Shown here: positions 35,395 through 46,746 of the stretch, in pieces
Layout: each line of letters begins with the position of its first letter
How positions within the stretch are numbered: position 1 is the first letter of the stretch
From: Lophium mytilinum
Lineage: Eukaryota > Ascomycota > Dothideomycetes > Mytilinidiales > Mytilinidiaceae
Assembly (NCBI GenBank): GCA_010093605.1
Contig: MU004192.1
Coordinates: 1,634,584-1,698,583, forward strand
Direction: 5' to 3'
Length of the DNA: 64,000 nt
Notes under the pieces: model-generated
Databases searched by the model: none
What the model saw: only the letters and a program-made list of their open reading frames with translations
What the model was told of the DNA's origin: nothing
Made by a program: the position numbers and the translations under genes

Positions 35395-36731
35395 TCACCC
35401 CCTCTCCACTCCAACCGCTCTCCTCACAGCCCCGACTCCGTAATCGAGATACGTACTCAACCTCCGCTTGTGGCTCTTCGATGTCTCAGCCTCTTCCTCG
35501 TTCTTGACCGTCTCAACATCGCCCTTTTCCTTCACCACCTCTTTCTCACTTTCCTTCAACCAAGCCGACTCCAAAACCTCCTGCGCCGTCGGTCTACTGG
35601 TAGGATCCGGATCCATAACCCACTTTAGAAACGCCACATCATCCTCCTGCACGCCCTTTTCTTTTAGGAAATGCCACTGCCGACCAGTCGGGTGCTCGCG
35701 ATCTCTCGCTGGCAAAGTGCAATCAGCGTAGTACGGTATCGACGTTAAGTCGTAGTCGTTAGCCAGCGCATAGCGGATCGATTGCTCCTGCTGAGAACGG
35801 AGACCGTGGCCGCTATAGAGGTCGTCGTAGAGGCCGCGGTCGGTGAAGTTGGTGCCGTTGGGCGATGGGGTCGGGGGATTGGAAATCGAAGTCGCGCTGT
35901 CGGTGCTGTTTGAGGTTTGCAGTGACGGCGGCGCGTTCGAAGGCGGCGGCGCGAGATGCGTGTTTGCTGGAGCTGAAACGAGGACGGGCGCGGGCATATT
36001 CGACCGCGCTTCGAGGAGATGGCACACTAGTAGTCCCCAGGACCAGATATCCGCGGCGGGGGTGATGCTGTGCTTGAAGTAGACTTCCGGCGCGCGGTAT
36101 GTCAAAGGCTGGACAACGCCTTGAGTGGGTGGCATCACGATCCCTAGATCGCCGAGCTTGGTGACGAGGGTGTCTCCGTCTTTATCTTCACTCAAGGGAT
36201 TGAAGCCGCTGACGAGGATGTTTTCCATCTTAAGGTCTGGATACTGTTAGCTTTGCGAAAATTTCATGTGCTTGGGGTAGAAGGAGAACCCATACCCGCA
36301 TAAACCAGTCCTTTCTCATGCACACACACTAGCCCTTCAAGCGTATCCCGCATGATGCTCTTAATCTCACGCACGCTCAACGGCCGCTTCGCACGCGCAT
36401 CCCACACGGTCCCTTCCAGGATCTCGAGCACGATACGGGGTGGCTCGCCGTATTTCGAGGGTGGTATTTGGTCCACTTTTTGCCGGATCGCTGGGTCGTC
36501 TTTGAATAGCTCTTGCATTACCATCTCTTGCTGGAAATTGGGCCATGATGCGGCGGCGGAATCGTCCGATGCGGGTTGCTTGATGATGAAGACGGATGAT
36601 TGCGTCTCGCTGTCAACGGCAGTCCAAACGTTTGGTTGGCCGAGGGGAGCCACGAGGAGGTAGTCTTTGTTGGAGTCGCCAGTGAGGGTTTGGCCTGCGT
36701 GAAGCTGATGAGATTGAGACATAGTTGACAT
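35395..36731 (-). CDS. Protein kinase-like protein, atypical motifs
   Basis: Two exons, 36731-36296 and 36236-35395, joined by a 59-bp intron (GTATGG donor, GCTAACA branch region, CAG acceptor), give 425 residues. The splice restores VYADLKMENILVSG, the catalytic-loop region: the HRD His and Arg are replaced by Tyr and Ala, but Asp, Lys and Asn are kept. The DFG triplet is DLG (TKLGDLG). YRAPEVYF is the APE motif and ADIWSWGLLVCHLL the F-helix. FIIKQPA holds a candidate ATP-binding Lys, while the glycine-rich loop is poor (APLGQPN). A proline/serine-rich insert lies between the F-helix and the C-lobe end (DPDPTSRPTAQEVL, which carries the conserved Arg). It is either an active divergent Ser/Thr kinase or a pseudokinase; the substrate is unknown. 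The first ATG of the MSTMSQ start was chosen; there is no earlier ATG in frame. Confidence 0.8.
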
Positions 36732-37722
36732 TATTGAGATTGGAATACGAAATATGGGGTATAACGAAGTAGATGCAGATTTATGAAACGCAGAGGGATA
36801 GTGAGATGTAAGACGCAAGAATCAGACGGGTGGACGTATTCACAACAGTTCCCCATAGTTATCATGCAGGGCCGTTTTGCCGGACATGAAGGCGGTTGGC
36901 TCTAGTAAAACCGGGATGAGGAGCGTCCCTGATTTAGATGTGGCGCAGTCATGTGTTTGGTTGGCCTGGGGATTCTTTGTCCTTGCTTTAGTCGGCCCGA
37001 TAGCCTCCTCACTCCACTGATTCGTCCGGTGTGCCTCTCCGTAGTGCCTTCATTATGCCTGTGGCGCAGTTCGTCCGCGTGGTCGTTTCAGGGCTGATGA
37101 TCGCGCGTCATACCAAGCCGTTGGAATCTGCTAAGCCGATCGATGTGACGAGCTCCACAAAACCTGCCTAGGCGAAGGATGACAGGTCAGTGCTCAATGA
37201 GCAGAAAATAGAACAATCTCGGAATGAAATTGTATTTCCCTGTTGATAGCGTGACGTCCTCCTTTCATGAGTAAAATCTAGTAGTTGTAAGTAGAAGTGA
37301 TGATGAGATATTCAAAGAAAAGCAAGTAACACTTTAGGGCATTATTCGAAGTGTGATTCATTTACTTCTTTGTGCCTCCCTCTTACCTTTCATCGCCCGA
37401 TCTATTTCTGAACCTCCTCTTGCTCTTTCATCAAAGTATGTCGTCCATCATAATGCTGAATAGTTGAGTAGTTGTAGGGTGGAAGGGACGGTCAGTGCAT
37501 TTTGCTTGGGAGAGGAAACGCGTGAAAGAAAGGCAGAAGATTTGAAGTGGCCAGCGTGCGTGCAATCAGCCAAACAGGCAGAATCTAGCTGCTGACGATG
37601 CTCAGTGATGCAAGAAGGGAAGTTGTGATAATGCGGAAGTAAGTTCGTAGACAATCTGAAAAGGGGAATAATCTATTTCCCCGATATCAGTACGAAACCT
37701 CAGCTTCTATGAATACCTACCT
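36732..37722. other. Intergenic, about 1 kb
   Basis: Upstream of the kinase-like gene and downstream of the nucleoside hydrolase relic. Only short frames without motifs (e.g. 37448-37654 minus). No RNA gene recognised. Confidence 0.4.
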
Positions 37723-38785
37723 TCATCCCCACATCCTCGCCCCTTTCAAATACAGCCTCTCCAACTCATTCGCCGCTGTCACGTTGCTTGCTTTCAGCTT
37801 CAACCACCGCTGCTGCTTCTCCACCCCATACACCCACTCATTAGACACATTTGGGTACACATAATTACGCCCTCCGGCCCCCTCGTACTCAAACAGCGTC
37901 CCCAGTCCCTGACACGCATACAACACAGCAAACGGGTCCCATGTCGCGCGCGAAGTATTATACCCAATATGCCATCGGTACGCCGCCGCCACCGGGTCCG
38001 TAGCCGGGCCCTCTCGTGTCAACGCAGCGCCGGCGGTGACGTTGAGCTCAGCGCCGGAGAAAGTCATGGGGCCAGGCCAGGTGTTGACAACTAGTGCAGT
38101 GGATAGCGGGTTGAACGAATAGAAGTTGTATTCGGAGCCGGAAGGGTATTGGCCGCCCACTATGACGAGCTTGGAGACTTTGGCACGCATGAGGGCCGGC
38201 CCGGGAAGTGGGGAGTGGGCGTCCGCGGTAGAGTTGAGGAGGCCGGATAACTAGGCAGAGGAATGTTAGCTCCGTCGATAGAGATGGAAGGTGTAGCGTA
38301 CGTTGTCGAAGAAGCCGATGCTGGCAATCGTGACGCTACCAATCCTTTGTGCCGCTAGTGTTTTGCGATACAATGCCACTGAATCCCACGCCTCGGTCGC
38401 GTTGCCCCATAATAATGATAGTGGTATGCCACTTTGCTCGCAAATTCCCCACGCTCGTACAGCCAGTCGTCGAAGAATGACTCGTTTGTGATGGGGCGAA
38501 GGAGCCCGACTGGGACATCGGTGTGGCCATAATGACTGATGATGGCAGAGATAGCGAGTGCGGAGTAGGAGGATTGCGTGTTGACGTTGACGGCGAGGAG
38601 GTTGACGTTGGGGAGAGTCGAGACGAGAAGGTTTACAGGTGCAGCAATGCAGGAATGCCGTACTAAATTGCGCTGAACATGTCAGCACCAATGATCAACT
38701 GCGTCGTCCTGTGGTGCACTCCAGTTGCGTTGGCAAGCAGCAGCGTGCTGCCAACGAGGATGGTTCTGAGGAGTCTGTGAAGCAT
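37723..38785 (-). pseudogene. Decayed secreted nucleoside hydrolase (IUNH-like)
   Basis: From ATG 38785 the minus strand gives a signal peptide (MLHRLLRTILVGSTLLLANA) and TTQLIIGADMFS, where the family has an IIDTDxxSDVDD calcium-binding active site. Here DTD reads GAD, the DVDD part is lost, and a stop follows. Downstream, LPNVNLLAVNVNTQSSYSAL, HYGHTDVPVGLLRPIT and FFDDWLYERGEFASKVAYHY are well conserved. A frame change near 38410 then leads into WGNATEAWDSVALYRKTLAA. A 51-bp intron (38251-38301) joins SIGFFDN to LSGLLNSTADAHSPL. The C-terminal half (VIVGGQYPSGSEYNFYS, ending GARMWG) is open to the stop at 37723. Intact relatives split ribonucleosides outside the cell into base and ribose. 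Loss of the active site and two disablements argue for a dead gene. Confidence 0.72.
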
Positions 38786-39264
38786 GCTGCGACAGTCTCG
38801 GGCTCAGCCCATAGGCGTGGAAAGGTAACGGCATTGTGGCCGCCCCGGATATATACGTTCACCCCATCTTCTGGTCGTGATTAGAGAGTGGGGAGAATGA
38901 TCGCTGTCATGGAGTTGAGATAGACGTTGCTCTCCGGCTACTGCGGGGTCCGAGCTGTCCTGTGCTCATTCTTATTTGGCTTGAGAATGTGCGATACCGA
39001 TTGAGATTAGAGATCTATTTCACTAAGATATTGATGGGGATAACTTGGTATTGTGAATTATAATCATATTAAATAAAAAATACAAGATCCCCAGTCATCT
39101 GTTCCTTAGCATCGTTAAGACACTGGACATAATCATGATGACGGGACTGCCCGTTGTCCGTAGACCTGAACTAGGTCGACATAAGCCCTAGAATACCTCA
39201 AACGCCCAACTGTCACCCAATGAAGGTGATGAAAGACTTGCACTCGATGAGACCTCAACACCGC
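38786..39264. other. Intergenic region
   Basis: 479 bp between the nucleoside hydrolase relic's start and the 3' end of the next minus gene. AT-richer in the middle (39000-39080). Nothing recognised. Confidence 0.4.
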
Positions 39265-39939
39265 TCAAGCAGCAACCTCGACAACCCCCATCCTCTTCCC
39301 ACCCATCTCCACATTTCCCTCAAGCGGTAACTCCCAGAAGTTTTTGACGACCGGTGCATCGTCCCTTTTACCATGACACGGACAGCCGCTTACGTCGTTG
39401 TATAGTTGGGCCATTTCTTCGTTTCCCTTCTCCCCCGTGACCTTCTTTAGCACTTCCTGATCCGGATCGTTGAAGACAGGTTGCAGCAGATCATCCAAAT
39501 CCTCATCTGATGACGAACTATCATCATCCGAGGGAACTAGTGCGGGTTCCTGTGGCGGCCTCGCACTTCCAGACGGGAATCGCATCAATCCAAGCCCATC
39601 GTCGTCGTCGTCTTCCTCAACAGCTTCGTCCTCCGAGCTACTCTCGTCGATCCGTTGCGGCGGTGGTGACCTTCGTGCCCTCTTCTCTGCAGCCAGAGGC
39701 GATGGCTTGTGATGTGCTGATTTGACCCCGCCCGCACCTTTGAACTTAACATCGGAGGAGTGGTCACCCTTCTCGATTCCTTCTTCGATCTCAACCAGGC
39801 GTAGCATGAGATTGTCGAGCACGACGGCGTGGCCGAGCACAAAGCGCCAGTCGCGGTCTTTGCGGTCGGGTCGATTGATGGCCATGTGGAGCTTGCATTG
39901 CGCTGTGTGCGCGAGCGTGGTGGTTTCCCTCAGGGACAT
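39265..39939 (-). CDS. Conserved hypothetical acidic protein
   Basis: One exon, 224 residues, ATG at 39939. I do not recognise a named domain. The first ~55 residues look folded (TLAHTAQCKLHMAINRPDR, then VLGHAVVLDNLMLRLVEIE), resembling the start of a family of uncharacterised ascomycete proteins. The middle is low-complexity and acidic (EEDDDDDGLG, SDDDSSSSDEDLDDLL), with serine clusters that could be phosphorylated. The C-terminal part has a compact GCPCH motif and NFWELPLEGN. There is no signal peptide or membrane helix, so a nuclear or cytosolic protein is likely by composition. It is divergent from the RBR fusion gene, with 1285 bp between starts. Confidence 0.7.
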   Translation of the reverse strand: MSLRETTTLAHTAQCKLHMAINRPDRKDRDWRFVLGHAVVLDNLMLRLVEIEEGIEKGDHSSDVKFKGAGGVKSAHHKPSPLAAEKRARRSPPPQRIDESSSEDEAVEEDDDDDGLGLMRFPSGSARPPQEPALVPSDDDSSSSDEDLDDLLQPVFNDPDQEVLKKVTGEKGNEEMAQLYNDVSGCPCHGKRDDAPVVKNFWELPLEGNVEMGGKRMGVVEVAA

Positions 39940-41224
39940 GGTGGTGAGGTGAGATTTGATTCTGAGTGTGTGTGTTGACTGAGTGTAATAGAATGGTTAT
40001 GTCTGAGTGATAGAATTCAGTTGGAGTACTGAGAGGGGTGTTTAGTAGGTTGTTGAGACTGCAGGTTTCGGCGTAGTGGTGATGATAGGGCTCGATTTCT
40101 TAGTTCGGAGTCAGAAGTTCGATTGATGACTATTCAACCCGGATTCTAAAAGGCACCTGGGCCAAGAGTGTGGTAAAGAAAGATTGATTAACAATCACGC
40201 TTAGGCAGCACTCCGCCAGTCCCGCAGAATTCGATTTGGCTTCTGTGGGCGACGGGCAATGTGAGGTCAGCGTCGCAGGTAGGTTGTTGAGATCGAGATG
40301 GATGCAGTGAGAGGCTCGGCGATGCATTGATGCAGATGCACCATCAGTGGGGTAGTCACGTGATCCTGATCATGATCGATGAACACCTTGAATCTCGGTT
40401 TTGGTAGTGTATAACAGGTTCTATGTATGTGTCTGCCCAGACTTCATCAGATTCCTTGTGCTTGCAGGGTCTAGAACCCTGCTAAAGATCACGTGACCAA
40501 CTCCCTCCCTCCATTCTCTCATTCTCGTCTTCCATCTCTCAACCATCACGGCTTTCTCGATATAGCATAATCAGCAATACGCCGTATCTACCTCACACCG
40601 TAAGCCGTTGATACTGAGCCTTTGCTCGCTCGCACTGTGCGATACCCGTCGCAGCTCCGCAGCCTACAGCCTCGTTGATCTCAGTACATTTTGCGCTCGC
40701 CAATTATTCTACATCCCTTCTGGCGGCGAATGTTAGGCGTTTCTCTCAGAAAACATGGCGCGCCTCTAGAAAGAGATGGAACACTGCGGTCTTACTTCAT
40801 GCTCCCAATGCATCTGCCTTACGATCGTCAATTTGGGTGTCCAATGATTCTCGAGATTTCGATTCTCGACAGCCTTACGATTGATTGGATTTCCAGCCTG
40901 GTCCCCGGGAGCACTGTAGTCGCCTCCGGTGAGGGTATGCAGCCAAGATATGCAGCCCCTCAGATTTGACTGCGCCACAGCGCTTCCAATGTCTGAACTT
41001 ATCCCGCCTTCTCCATAACGAAGCCGATATCAGTCACACATACCCATCAACGAGTTCCCTCTACTGAGCTCAGAGCGCCTTTCTTCCGTACTTTCAGTAT
41101 CTTTCAAAGTGTCCCGCACTATCCCTTCCTCGTGGAAGTGTGCGCGGGATAATAAAGCCCGCTTCAGCCTGGTGGAGATAACTCTTCTCGCGAAGATAGC
41201 TCTTCTGACGAAGAGATCGACAAA
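39940..41224. promoter_or_regulatory. Long divergent promoter region with two CACGTGA motifs
   Basis: 1285 bp between divergent starts. CACGTG boxes, bound by bHLH factors, occur at 40357-40362 and 40490-40495. A short inverted repeat (GCAGGGT at 40464, ACCCTGC at 40476) lies just before the second. Overlapping short frames from 40675 to 40980 show no motif and probably lie in the leader of the plus gene. Confidence 0.45.
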
Positions 41225-44200
41225 ATGGCCAATCGGCTGAGCTCTTTTGACGAGTCTCTTCGAAGTCCAGCGCCCGACGACAAAGACTTCCCGGAAATCC
41301 CAGAGGAGATTCATAGAAACCCCAAACCCGAGCTGCCTAATAGCAGAATCAAACGTAACCCGCGTCCGGCATCGAAAACGCCTAAACTTCGAGAACCAAG
41401 TTCTCTGTCGGCTCGCTACAGTGACCTTCGTCGTGATAGTCCTAGTGAACCAGCAGATGAGTCGTCGAGCCATTCAACACGAGGGCGCCTTGATCGAAAA
41501 CCAACGAACAAAATAGAGTCCGCTCCTCGTGCTGTGGATCTTAACGAATCGGCATTAAACCGGTACACCCCTGTAGATCCACACCAGCTGCGCGACTCTC
41601 CTCTGTTTCGACAACCAGATGGTCTCCCTTCCTTTGAACAATGGAAGAAGCCACGGCCCGCTAGGGACTGTGCATTATGTGGAGAACTTCATCTTACAGG
41701 GGATCTTCCGTCTCTTACGAACTGTAACCATCATCCAAAAGTGTGCAGAGATTGCTACTGTGTCTGGCTTGAGTCGGAATTGAATTCAAAAGGCTGGAGG
41801 CAAATCAAATGTCCAGAAGTAGGTTGCAAAGAGTTTCTGAATCACGCGGAGATGCAGCAATATGCCTCACCGGAAGTTTTTGCACGATTCGACGCTCTCT
41901 CTATCCTTGATTCTGTACAGGACAATCGTAACATCCGATGGTGTCGCAATCCTGATTGCAAATCGGGCCAAAAAATTGAACCAGACGCCTGTAGTCACCT
42001 GTCCCGGTGCATAGCCTGTGGCTTTGAATCCTACACCTTCCTTGGGGAAGGCCCACACGAAGGGGAAACTTCTAGAGAATTTGATCTCAGAACTAGGATA
42101 GAAAATGAAAAGTCCCAGACTGCATCTGAAGCGTCAGCATCAGCAATATCTCAAGGTGTGAAGAAATGCCCTGGGCAAAACTGTGGCTGGAATGTTGAAA
42201 AGCTTGAGGGCGACGATCACATGACTTGTAAGTCTAGCATGCCTCCCTGTGCCTAACCACAGTTTAAACAGAATGCTGACGAAGGACGGTATCTTCAAAT
42301 CTAGGCTCAAAGTGTAGACATGAATTTTGTTGGAACTGTCTAGCTGGCTATCAGGCCATCCGGAACAAAGGCAGCTCAGAGCATGCCACAAATTGCGCTC
42401 ACCATCCGAATCAACGGCATGCTATCGACGATGGCGCAGTCGCGAATAGGAAAGCTCCGGCAGAAGCTGAAGTTCAAGACACAGCTAATAAAGCATCGAC
42501 TAAGATACAACCCAGCACGCTAAAGGTGTGGAAGGAGACCCTAGGTAACCAACCCTCTGAATCACCGCAAAGGCGGAGCACTCGTAAGAAAGGCGGCTTC
42601 CCTTGTTTGCACTCTGGGTGTGGTAGGGCGTTTGACAGGCTCCGTGATCTTCAGTAAGTTTCTTTATCTTAGATTGCAAACTTCCCTACTAACAACTTAG
42701 ACGTCATACTAAGGTGCACTTCGACAAATCCGAGCGGCCGTACAAGTGTCCGTCCTGCTCCGAGGCCTTTATCTACCCTAGAGACCTCGAGCGTCACCAG
42801 CGCACCCATCGTACCCTGCCTGTCCCACAGCAGAAGATATACTGCCCCGTGAGGGGATGCTCAAACACCAAAGGATTTGGTCAGGAGGATGTCTTCACAC
42901 GACACATGCGCAATCAGCACCCCGACGCCGCTGTCGAGATCCAAGCAGAGAAACGTGCGGAAAATCATCATTTGGAAGCAATTTCGACGGATTTGTGGGT
43001 TTACGATCGTGATTTAGAGGACGATGATTCAGTCTTGTCTGACCGTGGAAGTCAAGGTTCCGCCGTGTCTGCAGTGTCATCCGCTACTTCCTTCGGTATC
43101 CACCTCCCGGCACTTACTGACCAGTTTGTAAGCGTGGTCCTGAAAGACGCCGGTATGAAGTCACTACTTTTCAGCGGGTTTGATGCGATGAGTAGAGACC
43201 GATTCGAGCGGAATACACGCCGTCTATTAAGGCGTTATGCTCTCAATCTTATCAAATCAGCGTCCAACGAAATCCAGATTCGAGCTGCGAAGTACATCAG
43301 AAATCAGAGTCGTCTGATAGCTAATCGCATTCTATACAACATCACACCCTTAGAGCATGCGAGTTCTAGCACGATGGATGAGCTTGTGAAAACACAAACG
43401 GCACTGCCTACGTTGACCGGTGTTCAGAAATCAGAGCGCTTCCTCGAGCAAGAAGTGCCAACGGAGGAAATGGAAGATCCAAGCCAGCCATCCAAGGAGC
43501 AGGTCCCGGACGGGCACTGGTCTGATTCCGATAACTCTGATGATGACGCCCATTCATCATCACAAGAGACTATTGACATTCAACCTCTCCTACCGTTCTT
43601 GATATACAGCGACCAGTTTGAAATGTTGAGGGAAGAACTGATGAACTTTGTCATTCCGACGCAGCTAGCAAACCATAAGTTGATGGATTGGAGCTTCCCA
43701 GCGCCTCAAAGCGCGATAGAGGTGAGACCAATCGTCCCCCTCTACCGAAGTTACTCGATATCCCATTCGATCCTAACATCATGATAGTGCACTCACTGTA
43801 TGCAGCAAGAACAGCGATGCCGTGGTTTTCCCACGGAAGGAGTAGTGTACGAAACGCTAAAGGCTGCAAAAGCCTTCCTCAGCTCATGTCCACTGCAAAA
43901 TCATCTCCATTATCATTGCCTAGCCCTGATAAGTCAGTGTAAGTTCATTCGGATCTCTTTCCTCGACTTATTGGAGTTCGGAGTTGATAGAGCATAGGTC
44001 GTCGATCTCCGCTTCCAAGTGACATTAGCGAAAGTCTGATCGCCGATATCCTAGCAGTGTGTAGCTGTAGCAACCGGACCGACGTCAAACCGGATCTCAT
44101 TTTTCAGATACTGAAAGGCGTGGAGCAAGGCGTGGAAAATGAGTCCACCAGAATACTACAAGAGCGCTACCAGCATCCTGAGTCCGCAAGCCAGACAAAG

Positions 44201-45580
44201 GCTGCGACAAACTCACAAACTAGTGCCCACTTGGAAAGACTACTTGAGCTGCAACAGGAAATTCAAAACTTGGTTCAACAGCCTATAGCAATGGATACAG
44301 GGGCGCCCTTGGTCACTAATATCCTTGAGGCCTACCACGAAAGCGAACTTTTCAGCCACACATCAATTAGTCCATCATCTAAGGGACTTTCCATTGATGC
44401 GACACCCTCACGATGCAAACCACAACAGGCTTTCGGAGCGCCGACGGGCTACTGGCAAATGATCGCGAAAGGCTGGAGTAAGATAAGAAGGCCGCGAGTG
44501 CCTTCAGGGATGAAGAGAATCGAGTGGACCTGTGTAAGTCAAGCCAAAAAAAAAGCGCAAAGGCTTTGGAAGCTTACAGTGCCAGGACTGCGGCCATGAG
44601 CTTTACGGTGACTTTAACGACTCGGATCCAAACGCGCTCAAGAGCTTGGAAGCTGCTCTGCAGAACTGTGACCCCGAATCGCAAAGCAACACGTCTCTAA
44701 ATTCCGACTCTGGCAGCCTAGCTAGCACATCAAGTAATCCAACAACGTCGACAAACGCTGCAAGCGGTGGAGTTTCAAATAGCCATGTTCCTACAAACCA
44801 ACCATCGACTTCCCAAGTACAGAAACCCGGGGAATCGCTGGCGGAAGAAGCCCAAGCTGCCTTGCCGAGATATCTTGCAATCTGCGTCAACACTGGAGGC
44901 ATTTACGTGACTCTGTCTGAGATTTCTGTACCAAGAAACACTTCCGATGCCGCTCTATTTGATATGATCAAAATATCATACCAGAAGCTCCGTGGGTTCC
45001 GCATCCGCTTTGCGTTTCTCTTGAGACCTATAGGCGTGGAATTCGTTTATGTAAGATGCCCTCAGAAAACGAAGCTACTCAACATAATCCGTCTACGTGG
45101 GTTGCTGACCACTGATAATAGTTCACCCTCTGGAACCTTCGCAAAGGCTACGTCTCCATCTGTGACCGACCTCGATGCGTCCCACCGGAGAGCCTCTCCG
45201 ACTACGAGTTCCTCCCGCGTCCGATCGTCCCGCTCCCCCCAATGCCATCTGAAGTCTTCATCCACTACCTTCAACATGGCGATGGGGACCTCAATCCGGT
45301 TCGCAGTATCTGGGCACCTCGTCTCCCGAAGCGGCTGCACAGCCCGATCGTCAACGCTGACATGCCAAGTTACGGATGGGGAATTCACATTGTTGAAGGG
45401 ACGAACCGGGTGCTTGTCTTTTGGATCTTCATGTTCACAATCTTCGCTAGTATCCTAACGACTGTACTCTGGTCTTCGTTCAAGCACGATGTTCAGGGCG
45501 GGTCGGGTCTTGGGTCGTTGATCGTGGCGCTGCCGTCCGTCGTATTGATGGCGTGGCTGTTCAGACTTGGTGCAACATAG
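41225..45580 (+). CDS. RBR (RING-IBR-RING) ubiquitin-ligase-like protein fused to C2H2 zinc fingers and a membrane tail
   Basis: Seven exons: 41225-42227, 42305-42653, 42701-43721, 43788-43938, 43998-44533, 44586-45050 and 45122-45580, total 1327 residues. All six introns (47-77 bp) have GT donors and AG acceptors and keep frame. Order: disordered N-terminus; RING1 (CALCGE, ~148, ending CPEVGC); IBR (WCRNPDC, ~238; CIACGFES); RING2 (CPGQNCGW, ~314; HMTCSKCRHEFCWNC). After a linker come C2H2 fingers (CLHSGCGRAFDRLRDLQRH, ~434; CPSCSEAFIYPRDLERH; CPVRGC...FTRHMRNQH), a Cys-rich middle, WTCDCGHELYGDF, and the C-terminal module with YGWGIHIVEGTNR and two membrane helices, as in large fungal C2H2 proteins. 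Exon 2 alone carries both the RING2 end and the first finger's start. RBR ligases move ubiquitin through a RING2 Cys; here that position is Asp330 (EGDDHMTC), so activity is doubtful. Confidence 0.85.
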
Positions 45581-46746
45581 TCGCGTAGAATCGGGGAAGC
45601 CTTCCCTACCCGCTCTAGGCATTAAATACGCTGAAACACCTCCGATAGCGCCCAGACGGTGGGCGCGGATGTAGTAGCGGCCACATCAGACACATCACGT
45701 GTGAAATTCCGAACCATGATTTGAAGCACTCCCGACACTATTCCCCGCATGGATACATCCCTCTAGGTCTGCCTTTGAGATCGGTTCCTAAGCCATTGAA
45801 TGACATGACGCCCAATGGAGTCGCGACCGGCCAAGCACACGTGACGGCTGGATCATGCTGATCGAACCATCTTAGACTAACCTTTCAAGGTTTTTTTGTG
45901 ACACTCATCATTTTTCCAACTCCATCAACAAGAAGACCGCATTTCGACAACCATCGTCCCCAACCCGTTCAGAGCCATGCGGCATCGGCCATCTAAGCCT
46001 TGTCAACGTACATTCGACCTATGGAGGCTACCCTATTCCTAGCGAAGACGAAGCCTTGTTGTGCCTCGTGGAGGCTGCCACCCCGCTAAAAATAAGTCGT
46101 CTCAAAGCATCTGCGTGCATTTCAGCGTGTTCTACCAGGCTAGCGCCAGCAACTTCATTCGCTGGCTACCCGCCCCCTCGCCGTCCCGACATCTCAGCTG
46201 CGGCCCGTTCCTCTACGCTTTTGGGTTTAGGGGATCGCTTACTCCGCCAAGGGGTGCTCAAGCATCATTCTTCAGCGTATCATGTCTTCGCTAGCAACTT
46301 CATTTGTGGGCCGCCCGACTGTGCCACCCCAGCCTTCCCGAAGTCTCAGCTCCAGGCCACGGCCCGCGCGGATTCGCTTTTGAGTTTATCGAGGAGATCG
46401 ACTAGCGTGCCGAGGGGGGCTACGCAGTTGACCAAAAGGACGCGGTACAGCCTCTCATCACGCCCGGCAGTTTAGCGCTACGCTGAGTTGATACTAGTCT
46501 ACTTCTTTTCTGGTGAAATAGTCAGCCGGCTTGAAGATTGATTGGCTTGTGGGTCGCTGTTCCTCTAAAGGCGTCCGGTGTTGCTGCCTTTTACGGTAAG
46601 TCTGTTGCTTGATTGCAGAGGGTGACCACCAGACAGGAAGAGAGGCTGAAACTTTGCGTGCAGTACAGATAAGGCAGCCTCGTCCCCTTCAACTGTAGCT
46701 TCTCGACTTCTCCCGGCACTCTTCCTTTAATCAAACTTTCGTCAAT
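45581..46746. other. Intergenic, about 1.2 kb, with a tandem duplication
   Basis: Holds the 3' flank of the fusion gene, CACGTG boxes (45696-45701 and near 45837), the duplicated segment 46100-46421, and the promoter of the membrane protein gene. A plus frame of 139 codons (46056-46475) follows the duplication and is probably not a gene. Confidence 0.4.
46100..46421 (+). repeat. Two diverged tandem copies, about 160-170 bp each
   Basis: Copy 1 (46100-46255) and copy 2 (46256-46421) share in order: CAAAGCATC/CAAGCATC, TTCAGCGT, CTAGC...CAACTTCATT, TCCCGA..TCTCAGCT, GCTTTTG.GTTTA and a G-rich end. Copies differ by many substitutions and small indels, so the duplication is old. Function unknown. 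Confidence 0.6.

Noticed and set aside
40357-40495. CACGTGA boxes as a coordinated regulon signal
   Set aside because: The hexamer recurs in many gene-free stretches of the window, so two copies here are weak evidence.
46056-46475. Plus-strand frame of 139 codons
   Set aside because: It is simply the open frame through the tandem duplication; no start or family evidence.
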